From positions 2,852,001 to 2,916,000 of the forward strand of contig CP134492.1 in assembly GCA_031761875.1 (NCBI GenBank): DNA of 64,000 bases, written 5' to 3'. The first letter of the stretch is position 1; each line of letters starts with the position of its first letter. The notes beneath the pieces are model-generated. The model saw nothing but the letters and a program-made list of their open reading frames with translations. It did no database searches and had not been told where the DNA came from. Below, in pieces: positions 56,414 through 64,000 of the stretch. Both the position numbers and the translations under genes were made by a program. Source of the DNA: Bacillaceae bacterium IKA-2. Lineage in GTDB: Bacteria; Bacillota; Bacilli; Bacillales; Anaerobacillaceae.

Positions 56414-57385
56414 TTACTTTGAACCCTGGTTTAAGCGGCCCCATTTCTCCTCTATTCTTGCTGCCTCTGAAATCATTCTCTCAAAAAGCACAGCAACCGT
56501 TGGAATATCATGAATTAGGCCAACTACTTGTCCCCCCCAACCGAAACCCGCTGCTTCGATTCCTTCATAAATATATTTTTTATTAGCTTCACCGCTAATA
56601 AACGGTTTTAATGCTTCGAAGCCTGCTGCTTTCTCTTCTAAGGCTATAATTTCATCTGTCCAGCTACTTTTCAGGGCTCTTGCAGGAGTACCTAAGCTTC
56701 GCTTAATGACAACCGTATCATTTTCGGTTAGCTCTACAAGCTTTTGTTTGTACTTATTATGAGCATGAACACATTCTTCTGTCGCTATAAATCGTGTTCC
56801 CATTTCAATTCCTTCTGCTCCTAACGCTAGTGCCGCCATTAATCCTCTGCCGTCACCAATCCCTCCAGATGCAATAACTGGTATTGAAACAGCGTCAACA
56901 ACTTGTGGGATTAACACAAGTGTACTCGTATCACTTCGACCTAGGTGACCGCCACCTTCTTGACCAACAACCATAACAGCATCTGCTCCAAGCTCTTCAG
57001 CTTTAACTGCTTGCCTTTTTGCAGCGACAAGGACAATTCTCTTAATATCATGTCCCTTTAATTTGTCAAATATCGGAGCCGGATTACCACCGGTCATCGT
57101 AACAACAGGTACTTTTTCGTCAATTGCAACTTGCAACATATGTTCAAACGGTCTTCCATGTTGCCCAATCGCAAAGTTTACACCAAATGGTTTGTCTGTC
57201 ATTGTTTTCACCTTGCGAATTTCTTCTCTAAGTTCTTCTGGTGTTGCAAGTGACATAGCAGTAATTTGCCCAAGTCCCCCGGCATTGGACACAGCGGCGG
57301 CTAGATCAGAATATGCTAAGTAAGCAAGGCCCCCTTGAATAATTGGGTACTTAATTTTTAACAAGTCAGTTACTCTGGTTTTCAT
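56414..57385 (-). CDS. nitronate monooxygenase / FabK-like FMN oxidoreductase
   Basis: 323 residues, TIM barrel with FMN. Landmarks: IQGGLAYLAYSDLAAAVSNA (start), VTMTGGNPAPI near residue 95, VVGQEGGGHLGR near 140 with the His typical of the NMO group, and ASGGIGDGRGLMAAL near 177. Likely oxidises alkyl nitronates; enoyl-ACP reductase (FabK) activity is less likely but not excluded. GGGGG before ATG 57385. Confidence 0.88.
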   Translation of the reverse strand: MKTRVTDLLKIKYPIIQGGLAYLAYSDLAAAVSNAGGLGQITAMSLATPEELREEIRKVKTMTDKPFGVNFAIGQHGRPFEHMLQVAIDEKVPVVTMTGGNPAPIFDKLKGHDIKRIVLVAAKRQAVKAEELGADAVMVVGQEGGGHLGRSDTSTLVLIPQVVDAVSIPVIASGGIGDGRGLMAALALGAEGIEMGTRFIATEECVHAHNKYKQKLVELTENDTVVIKRSLGTPARALKSSWTDEIIALEEKAAGFEALKPFISGEANKKYIYEGIEAAGFGWGGQVVGLIHDIPTVAVLFERMISEAARIEEKWGRLNQGSK

Positions 57386-57552
57386 ATAAAATCCCCCATT
57401 CTACTTTCTCTTTACTAATTTCGATATAAATAAAGAAAACTCCTCTTAAAAGGTGATTTTATTCATTTTTTTCTATGATTTTTTTGATTAATTTGATATA
57501 CTCAATTTGTTTTGAAGAATTTTTAGGATCTTGACAGTGAGACTAGTTAGTT

Positions 57553-57683
57553 TTTTTATAAGGTAAGAAAGTATAAAATTTTCGTGTTTGTCTAGCTTCA
57601 AGACGCATCCTTTAGTTACTTCATAGCTGTTTTTGCGACGAGTAACCGCAGGAGCAGGCGCCATCGGCTCGACCGCTTTTCTT
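57553..57683 (-). repeat. dispersed intergenic repeat, copy 7 (reverse orientation)
   Basis: Its reverse complement starts aagaaaagcggtcgagccga and ends gaagctagacaaacacg, aaaattttat, then a short inverted repeat with tttcttacctta. It is the closest relative of copy 2 and the only copy on the minus strand. Lies in the 350-base gap before speA. Confidence 0.85.
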
Positions 57684-57732
57684 GATAATAATCAGCTATT
57701 TACTACTAAAATAAATATAGAGGTGAACATTA

Positions 57733-59214
57733 ATGATGCCCCAATCAAAAACGCCATTATTTACTGGGTTGCTTGAGCACGTCAAAAAAAATCCAATCCA
57801 GTTTCATATTCCTGGTCACAAAAAAGGTACAGGCATGGATCCTGAATTCCGTAACTTTATTGGCGATAATGCCTTATCAATTGATTTAATTAATATTGAG
57901 CCATTGGATGACCTCCATCATCCAAATGGCATCATCAAAGAAGCGCAACAATTAGCGGCCCATGCCTTTGGTGCAGATCATACTTTTTTTTCTGTTCAGG
58001 GAACAAGCGGAGCGATTATGACAATGATCATGAGCGTATGTAGCCCTGGAGATAAAATTATCGTGCCACGTAATGTGCATAAATCAATTATGTCGGCAAT
58101 TATCTTTTCCGGAGCAACTCCTATTTTTATTCATCCCATTATTGATCCAAACTTAGGTATTTCCCATGGAATTACGATAGAAGCTGTTGAAAAAGCTCTT
58201 AGCGCTCATCCTGACGCTAAGGGAGTCTTGGTCATCAATCCAACCTATTTCGGAATATCTGCTAATTTAGAAAAAATTGTCGAGATTGCTCACAGTTATC
58301 ATATTCCTGTACTAGTTGACGAAGCCCATGGAGTTCATATTCATTTTCATGATAAACTACCACTCTCGGCGATGCAGGCCGGAGCGGATATGGCTGCAAC
58401 AAGTGTTCATAAACTTGGCGGTTCGATGACTCAAAGCTCTGTTTTAAATATAAAAGGGGACTTAGTTTCATCTAAAAGGGTTCAGTCGATTATTAGTATG
58501 TTAACAACAACCTCGACATCATATTTACTATTAGCTTCGCTTGACGTTGCAAGGAAACAACTTGCAACAAAAGGCTATGACTTGTTAGATAAAACGATTA
58601 AATTAGCCAACGAAACAAGACATGAAATCAACACGATAAAAGGACTTTACTGTATTGGTTCTGAAATATTAGGAACAAAAGCGACGTATGACTTTGATCC
58701 AACAAAGTTAATTATTTCGGTGCGGAATTTAGGGATGACAGGGTACGAGGTTGAAGTCTGGTTACGCAAAGAATATAATATTGAAGTTGAGCTTTCTGAC
58801 CTTTATAACATTCTTTGTATCATCTCAATTGGTGATTCAAAAGCAATAACAGCAATTCTTATCAGTGCCTTAACAGAGTTAGCTGAAACACGTATGAATA
58901 CCACACAAACTCATCAAAAAAAAGTGATATCTGTTCATGTCCCAGATATTCCGACTTTAGCTTTATCACCGCGTGAAGCATTTTATGCAGACACTGAAGT
59001 AGTTCCATTTAAAGAGTCCGCTGGAAGAATTATTGCTGAGTTTGTGATGGTCTATCCACCTGGAATTCCAATTTTCATCCCGGGCGAGATCATTACCCAA
59101 GAAAATATTAATTACATTCAGGAAAATATCGATGTCGGCTTACCTGTTCAGGGCCCCGAAGACGAAACTTTTCAAGCTATTCTCGTCATTAAAGAGCATA
59201 AGCCATTTATATAG
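57733..59214 (+). CDS. speA: arginine decarboxylase SpeA (aspartate aminotransferase fold)
   Basis: PLP enzyme that turns arginine into agmatine, first step of putrescine and spermidine synthesis in bacilli. 493 residues. Substrate-loop QFHIPGHKKGTGMDP (about 24-38), SVQGTSGAIMT (about 82) and the PLP lysine in TSVHKLGGSMTQ (about 225). Very close in motif order to B. subtilis SpeA. GAGGTG precedes the paired ATGs at 57733 and 57736. Confidence 0.95.
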   Translation: MMPQSKTPLFTGLLEHVKKNPIQFHIPGHKKGTGMDPEFRNFIGDNALSIDLINIEPLDDLHHPNGIIKEAQQLAAHAFGADHTFFSVQGTSGAIMTMIMSVCSPGDKIIVPRNVHKSIMSAIIFSGATPIFIHPIIDPNLGISHGITIEAVEKALSAHPDAKGVLVINPTYFGISANLEKIVEIAHSYHIPVLVDEAHGVHIHFHDKLPLSAMQAGADMAATSVHKLGGSMTQSSVLNIKGDLVSSKRVQSIISMLTTTSTSYLLLASLDVARKQLATKGYDLLDKTIKLANETRHEINTIKGLYCIGSEILGTKATYDFDPTKLIISVRNLGMTGYEVEVWLRKEYNIEVELSDLYNILCIISIGDSKAITAILISALTELAETRMNTTQTHQKKVISVHVPDIPTLALSPREAFYADTEVVPFKESAGRIIAEFVMVYPPGIPIFIPGEIITQENINYIQENIDVGLPVQGPEDETFQAILVIKEHKPFI

Positions 59215-59250
59215 GGATTATATTCTTGGAGATAGCTTAACGCAGATAAA

Positions 59251-59288
59251 AAAGACCAAATCGAGTATATCGAATTTGGTCTTTTTAC
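59251..59288 (+). terminator. terminator of speA
   Basis: Arms aaaaagaccaaa and tttggtcttttt with a partly paired centre, 37 bases after the stop; it can act for the converging gene as well. Confidence 0.82.
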
Positions 59289-59309
59289 TATATCTAATTA
59301 AAATTATTT

Positions 59310-59606
59310 TTAATATTGAGCTTCAAAGTTCATTGTTGGTAAACTTTGAGTGAAAAATATTGATAAATCTCTAGCTTCGTCTTCACAATTAATTTTAAAT
59401 GCTTTTTTGATGTGCTCCCAGTCTTCAGCCTCTTCAGCACACAATAATGTTGATCGCCCCGTTTGCATACAAATAACAAGAGGCTTTCCAAAGAACATAT
59501 TTGTGTACACAATACCAAAATCATAACGTGCTGCTGCTGTGGTAAATCCAATAAATTGCGCTTTAACGTCTTCCTGCTCATCATACAATCTCTCAAATAA
59601 ATTCAT
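59310..59606 (-). CDS. DUF3055-type protein
   Basis: 98 residues from ATG 59606 behind AGGAGG. The strand pattern around ARYDFGIVYTNMFFGKP (about 26-42) and MQTGRSTLLCAEEAED fits the DUF3055 family of small cytosolic proteins, function unknown. Family call is from memory of the motif and is moderately sure. Confidence 0.7.
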   Translation of the reverse strand: MNLFERLYDEQEDVKAQFIGFTTAAARYDFGIVYTNMFFGKPLVICMQTGRSTLLCAEEAEDWEHIKKAFKINCEDEARDLSIFFTQSLPTMNFEAQY

Positions 59607-59833
59607 TTACAACGCCTCCTTTTTTAATAAGTATTCTGAATATTATTATAACTAAAGTAATTATAAAAGTCAAATGTATAATTGACAAAATATTTTTATA
59701 ATCAGCATGTCAAAATAATAATTACAGGATAAGAAAGCCTATAATGACAGAGTAAAATACAAATTAAAAAATAAAAATAAAAGGTTGCGACAACATTTTA
59801 TGTATTTAAATTCTCAACTAAACATAAATATTA

Positions 59834-60283
59834 TCAATTAAAACTTTTTTTATAGCGTTGTCCCTTTATTTCAATATACCTAATAATTTCTTTTAGAAAA
59901 ATTAAATCTTCTTCTGTTACGTCGTATTCTGAATTTGAACATTCCACATAAAAAACTCCAATTTGTTGTTGACCTTCGTAAAAAGGCGCATAAGCTTTAT
60001 GTTTACCCTTCTCATTGGTTATAACTATTTTACCCCTGATACTGCAAATACTAAACACTCCATCGCCAAATTTTTCGCGTTTTATTTCGGTTACATCGCT
60101 ATAACTTGCTATACATGAATAAAAATAATCTTCACAAATATATATTGCAAGTGCAAAGTGATCTGGAATATGCTTACCAATCGAATTAATAATACCAAAA
60201 TAAAAGTCCAAACGTGTTAGAGCCTGATCTGCAACCATGCCAACTTCAAGTCTTAATTCATCAAGCTTATCTGACTTATTCAC
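59834..60283 (-). CDS. GAF-domain protein
   Basis: 149 residues from GTG 60283 behind GGGGGG. A single GAF-like domain: ALAIYICEDYFYSCIAS, GDGVFSICSIRGKIVI, YAPFYEGQQQIGVFYVE are the expected strands. No catalytic or output domain follows, so it may be a stand-alone small-molecule sensor. It is not clearly a free-methionine sulfoxide reductase, because the usual Cys triad is not evident. Confidence 0.7.
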   Translation of the reverse strand: MNKSDKLDELRLEVGMVADQALTRLDFYFGIINSIGKHIPDHFALAIYICEDYFYSCIASYSDVTEIKREKFGDGVFSICSIRGKIVITNEKGKHKAYAPFYEGQQQIGVFYVECSNSEYDVTEEDLIFLKEIIRYIEIKGQRYKKSFN

Positions 60284-60474
60284 GACAATCCCCCTATAGC
60301 AAAACTTTCAGAGTTGTTATAATATTAGTAACCTCAACAGAATAACATAGCAAAAATGCAAACACTGTCATGTTTTGTCTCATAGGTGGAAATAATTTTT
60401 ATATCATAAGAAGCAGAGAGGATTCAGGGTATTCGTTCAAACAAAATCTTTGTTGCTATCGTTTAAATGCATTA

Positions 60475-61581
60475 TCAGTCGCCAAAAACACGCACGAGAA
60501 TTTCTGTTACTTCATCTAATGAAAATGGTTTCCAAAATAAATCTCCGTAAATAAGAATGTCTTGATGCAAATGTAACTCGGTTCCGTCTTTATTAACAGC
60601 ACCACTTGTCCCAGAATTACCGACATAGCCAATAATTGTTTTACTTGTAACTTTATCACCTACTTTTAGGCTTTCAGGGATATCATCAAGATGTGCAAAG
60701 CGGTTCATAATACCTTTCTCATATTGTATCCAGACTTGTCTACCTCGTAAACGGTCAAAAATATAGAGTGGCGTTTCGCCTAATTCTGCCGTTAATGATA
60801 AATCTTTATTTCGAATTAACGGGGATTTGTATTCCTCGTAATCATGATCAACCCTTACGACTGTCCCCTCGGCCATTGCGTAAACGGGCGTATCAAAAGA
60901 CATGGTTCTAACAGTTGCATAGCCATACCAATCAAGGCCTTCGTGAAAACCATTACGGTAGCCTCTTTTGGCACCAGGTAGGTGATTTGCTAGCGTGCTT
61001 ACTTCTGCTCCTTCAATAGGTTTTTCTAAAAAAGATAAATAGTTAACCATTTTATCTACACTCCACTCCTGGTCAGAAATCAATGGATGAGTAGTTACAC
61101 TAGTAAGCAAAGCTTGTCCTCCCCAATCAAATAAAACAATATCACTTGTCTCACTGACAGTTAAACCTAAGGCGATTTCTAAGAAAACAACTGGTAAAAA
61201 AACAGCGTCTTCCTCTTTAATAGCAAAGATTTCATCAGTAGCTAAGTAGATCCCATTATGCTCAACAACGGGGATGCCTTTAACTATTTTAAATTGTTGA
61301 TCGTCTATATCAATCGTTAATAATCGATGTAATTCATCATAATTGTAATCACCATCAAGAAGTTCAACTAAATCTGAAACAAGAAAAACAGTTTTTTCAT
61401 TTTTCGTAACGATAGCTAATTCTTTTTCGAGATGAACGCCTTCTTGCGCACTTTTTGATTCGTTTAGGCTATTTTTTTCTTTTTTAAATATATTTATCTG
61501 GGATCGATCATCTTCAGTATATGCACCACATGCCGATACAAATAATAAAAAGATCATGCTGATAATCATTTTCTGTTTCAT
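60475..61581 (-). CDS. M23-family metallopeptidase lipoprotein
   Basis: 368 residues from ATG 61581 behind AAGGGTG. Lipoprotein signal with VSAC lipobox near residue 18, a copper-amine-oxidase-N-like module (about 50-150, with the EHNGIYLATDEIFAI strand pattern) and a C-terminal LytM-like domain with the first metal ligands in HEGLDWYG (about 215) and the last in LHLHQDILIYG (about 338). Predicted to cut or bind peptidoglycan stem peptides outside the cell. Lies 26 bases after the NodB-type gene. Confidence 0.85.
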   Translation of the reverse strand: MKQKMIISMIFLLFVSACGAYTEDDRSQINIFKKEKNSLNESKSAQEGVHLEKELAIVTKNEKTVFLVSDLVELLDGDYNYDELHRLLTIDIDDQQFKIVKGIPVVEHNGIYLATDEIFAIKEEDAVFLPVVFLEIALGLTVSETSDIVLFDWGGQALLTSVTTHPLISDQEWSVDKMVNYLSFLEKPIEGAEVSTLANHLPGAKRGYRNGFHEGLDWYGYATVRTMSFDTPVYAMAEGTVVRVDHDYEEYKSPLIRNKDLSLTAELGETPLYIFDRLRGRQVWIQYEKGIMNRFAHLDDIPESLKVGDKVTSKTIIGYVGNSGTSGAVNKDGTELHLHQDILIYGDLFWKPFSLDEVTEILVRVFGD

Positions 61582-61607
61582 TTCATACACCCTTTTGACT
61601 GACTTAA

Positions 61608-62507
61608 TTATTGGATTGTTTTAGGATCTACAAACTGATAGTCTTTTTCTTTTAACCCGGAAATAATTTCAGGTAAAGCTTCTAGTGTCCATTTTCTATC
61701 ATGCATTAGTAGGTTTGCACCGGGCTTTAATAAAGAATAGGATACACCTACTTCTGGTCCTTCGCCTGTAACCATTGCGGTTATAAGTGCCTCTGCATTC
61801 ATGTACGGTGCAAAGTAGTCGTATCCATATGTCCAGTTCATTGCTTGCATATTTTCATCTAAGACAATTTGATCAGAAACATCAGTGTTTACTCCAAATG
61901 GTGCTCGGAAAAACCTTGGTCTTTCTCCAGTAATTTCTTCAATTAAATCATTTAAATCAATAATTTCCTGACGTTGTTTTTCTTCAGAAATTTTACTTAA
62001 ATTTGGATGAGACATCGTGTGATTACCAATCTCAAAACCAAGATCATAAATTTTTTGTAACTTTTCTCTACCTTCTTCATTAGAAATAAAATGTCCGTTA
62101 ACAAAAAAGATCGCATTAATATCGTTTTCTTTTAAGAGTTCAGCCATTTCAACACCATAATTCTCTGGGGCATCATCTATCGTCAACAGAACAACTCGAT
62201 CAGAGTCAGTTTCATCAATCGGTTTAACCGAATTGTCACTTTGTAGAGCGTAACGCGGTTGAGTTTCTTTGACTTCTTCCACCGCTTCCACTTCTTCCAC
62301 TTTTTCAACTTCTTCTAAATCAGCAGCTTCATTTTTCTGATCGGGAGTAGAAGCATTATTTTCGTCCAAAGATAGCGCCTCGTCATCGTTACTAACTTCC
62401 GGTTCTTTTGCTTCTCCTACTTCTATTTCCCCATCATTATCACTGCTGCATCCCACCATTAAAGCAATTACCAAGATAATAAAAAAAGTGGTCCAAACAT
62501 TTTTCAT
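61608..62507 (-). CDS. polysaccharide deacetylase lipoprotein (NodB homology domain)
   Basis: 299 residues. Lipobox MVGC near residue 19, an acidic low-complexity linker with repeated VEEVE units (about 65-85), then a carbohydrate esterase 4 domain: LLTIDDAPENYG (about 106, where families have DDG or DDAP), GNHTMSHPNLSKIS (about 160), RPRFFRAPFGVNTD (about 197) and LLMHDRKW (about 265). Probably deacetylates peptidoglycan or another wall glycan. Operon with the M23 gene. Confidence 0.9.
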   Translation of the reverse strand: MKNVWTTFFIILVIALMVGCSSDNDGEIEVGEAKEPEVSNDDEALSLDENNASTPDQKNEAADLEEVEKVEEVEAVEEVKETQPRYALQSDNSVKPIDETDSDRVVLLTIDDAPENYGVEMAELLKENDINAIFFVNGHFISNEEGREKLQKIYDLGFEIGNHTMSHPNLSKISEEKQRQEIIDLNDLIEEITGERPRFFRAPFGVNTDVSDQIVLDENMQAMNWTYGYDYFAPYMNAEALITAMVTGEGPEVGVSYSLLKPGANLLMHDRKWTLEALPEIISGLKEKDYQFVDPKTIQ

Positions 62508-62718
62508 ATTTCTTCTCTCCTCGACTAATATTCTCTAGTTTGTTAGCGTTTCTTGAGTTACCAATATAGTAACATAATCTGCTCAAAAAAAATAACAACT
62601 GTTTTGATTGGCTTTATAATCCAAACTAATGAATAATTATCCATTTTTAATCCAAACTATTCTTATCTTAAACATAAATTAGATTGTTTAAATAACAGAT
62701 TTAAAAAGGTGAGAAGCA

Positions 62719-63780
62719 ATGATAGCTTATAAATTTATAGGTCCGAGAGTAATAAAAACTGGAATCGCTGTATTTATTACGGCATTAGTATGTATAGAGC
62801 TTAATTTACCTGTTATTTTTGCTGTTATTACGGCCATCGTAACGACTGAACCAACAGCTGCCCAATCATTACAAAAAGGAATTATTCGTTTGCCCGCCGC
62901 TGCTATTGGTGCAGGCTTCGCTTTACTTTGTGATCTGTTTTTTGGTCAAACCGCGCTTACTTTTGCCCTCGTAGCTATGCTTACAATACTTGTTTGCTAT
63001 CACATGAAACTTGATAGCGGTACATTAGTAGCCACATTAACAGCTGTTGTGATGATCCCTGGGCTTGCAAATGAAATGGTATTAACCGAGTTTTTGCTAA
63101 GACTTTCTGGGACTTCTTTAGGAATTATTATCTCGACATTAGTTAATTTCGCCGTCTTACCACCAAAGTTTGGGCCTTTACTCGTCGAAAAAGTGAACAG
63201 GCTTTATACAGATGTTGCCGACTATTTAGAGGAGTCTATTGAAACAAATATAGATGAACCTGCTTTTAGTTGTCGAAATAAAATTCGAAAGTTAAACCAA
63301 GAACTAGAAAAAGCTTACCAGTTAAGCGAGTACCAACATGCTGAATGGAATTATCGCAGAAATAATCAATTCGAAGAAAGATCATTTTATTTTTTGCAAA
63401 AAAAATTAGCTCAACTACAAAAATTACTTTCTCATATAAGTAATATTTACACTATTGGGCTAACAAACATTCAACTTACTGCAAAAGAAAAAAAGTTAAT
63501 TTTAGATACTGTAAATAAAATTAAAACCATTTGCGTAAATCCTGATTATGAAACTAGCTCAGATCATAACTATTTACAACTGCAGCTATATAAATTATTA
63601 AAAAAAGAAGCACAACAAAGCCAAAAGTATCAAAAAAAGGAAGCTCTCCTCTACGAGTTAATAGCGGTCACACACTGTTTAGAGGTATTACAGCACGCCA
63701 CAAAAGAAGAGCTGCTGTTTTCAAATACTCATTCAAATTACCCAGCTTATATTTTCCCTAAAAAAATCCAATATGATTAG
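62719..63780 (+). CDS. aromatic acid exporter (ArAE/FUSC) family protein
   Basis: 353 residues from ATG 62719 behind AAGGTGAG. N-terminal half has six short membrane helices with the FUSC signature TEPTAAQSLQKGIIRLPAAA (about 42-61); the C-terminal half is a cytosolic helical domain of about 180 residues. Matches the bacillus ArAE_1 proteins such as YgaE; export of aromatic acids is a family inference. Confidence 0.85.
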   Translation: MIAYKFIGPRVIKTGIAVFITALVCIELNLPVIFAVITAIVTTEPTAAQSLQKGIIRLPAAAIGAGFALLCDLFFGQTALTFALVAMLTILVCYHMKLDSGTLVATLTAVVMIPGLANEMVLTEFLLRLSGTSLGIIISTLVNFAVLPPKFGPLLVEKVNRLYTDVADYLEESIETNIDEPAFSCRNKIRKLNQELEKAYQLSEYQHAEWNYRRNNQFEERSFYFLQKKLAQLQKLLSHISNIYTIGLTNIQLTAKEKKLILDTVNKIKTICVNPDYETSSDHNYLQLQLYKLLKKEAQQSQKYQKKEALLYELIAVTHCLEVLQHATKEELLFSNTHSNYPAYIFPKKIQYD

Positions 63781-63860
63781 ATTAATAATCTGAAGATTTC
63801 GGATTACGTTTCAATTATATAACAGTTTGATTACGAACTGAAAAATGTCTCTTTTACATG

Positions 63861-63895
63861 GTAATATAAACCTAGCATTAATAGGTTTATATTAC
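63861..63895 (+). terminator. stem-loop after the ArAE exporter
   Basis: Perfect 13-base arms (gtaatataaacct / aggtttatattac) around a nine-base loop. There is no T run, so termination is uncertain. Confidence 0.45.
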
Positions 63896-63923
63896 TATTG
63901 ACTCGTAAAAGGGAAGTGATGGT

Positions 63924-64000
63924 TTGATTACAAGGAAAAGATTAACAGCTTCTTTTATCACCATCCTCCTATTTATTTTAGCAAGCTGTACAAACAACGA
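63924..64000 (+). CDS. lipoprotein, N-terminal fragment
   Basis: Runs off the right edge. TTG 63924 follows AAGGGAAGTG; the first 25 residues form a basic head, hydrophobic core and lipobox ILASC, so a lipoprotein signal is clear. The rest is outside the window and the family cannot be named. Confidence 0.65.
   Translation, partial: MITRKRLTASFITILLFILASCTNN

Overview
The window is a stretch of a low-GC Gram-positive, endospore-forming Bacillaceae chromosome. The evidence is a run of genes in the order known from Bacillus subtilis but read backwards (yktB, suhB/yktC, ylaF, typA, ylaH, ylaI, ylaJ, ylaK, glsA, ylaN, pyc, ctaA to ctaF, ylbB to ylbP, panE, bshC, mraZ, rsmH, ftsL, pbpB, spoVD, murE, mraY, murD), together with the sporulation genes spoVD, ylbJ and a gerR/rsfA regulator. 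The AT-rich composition, frequent TTG/GTG starts, bacillithiol synthesis (bshC) and caa3-type oxidase fit an aerobic soil or alkaliphilic Bacillaceae relative; the exact genus is an inference I cannot settle. Many starts were moved from the longest ORF to an internal codon with a good Shine-Dalgarno sequence.

Layout. 1-10.7 kb: division and cell wall (dcw) cluster on the minus strand, mraZ-rsmH-ftsL-pbpB-spoVD-murE-murF-mraY-murD, with murF inside the cluster, MraZ-type boxes before mraZ and a sigma-E-like promoter before spoVD. 10.8-24.8 kb: the ylb block (bshC, DUF3397, panE, ylbP, gerR-like, enoyl-CoA hydratase, rpmF, ylbN, tmcAL, ylbL, ylbK, ylbJ, coaD, rsmD, ylbG, ylbF), with a candidate structured RNA between rsmD and ylbG. 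24.8-29.6 kb: an insertion relative to B. subtilis that carries uvsE, a large uncharacterised protein and an XPB-type helicase, all in one direction. 29.7-35.0 kb: ylbE, ylbD, a thioesterase, ylbC, ylbB, a YugN protein and an AI-2E-type permease. 35.1-41.8 kb: cytochrome caa3 oxidase and heme A synthesis (ctaA, ctaB, ctaCDEF, DUF420); ctaG is not at this locus. 41.9-54.9 kb: pyc, a small M50-like protein where ftsW is usually found, ylaN, glsA, phoH, ylaJ, ylaI, ylaH, typA, ylaF, suhB. 55-64 kb: yktB, a nitronate monooxygenase, speA, small proteins, a pair of lipoproteins acting on the cell wall (M23 and NodB types), an ArAE-type exporter and the start of another lipoprotein.

No tRNA, rRNA, CRISPR array, prophage or intact insertion sequence was seen. 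The most distinctive non-coding signal is a family of about seven dispersed intergenic repeats that share end motifs but have exchangeable middles. Two unannotated-looking non-coding elements (23.6-23.8 kb and 32.5-32.7 kb) and the XPB-partner-UvsE operon are the best candidates for something not well described.
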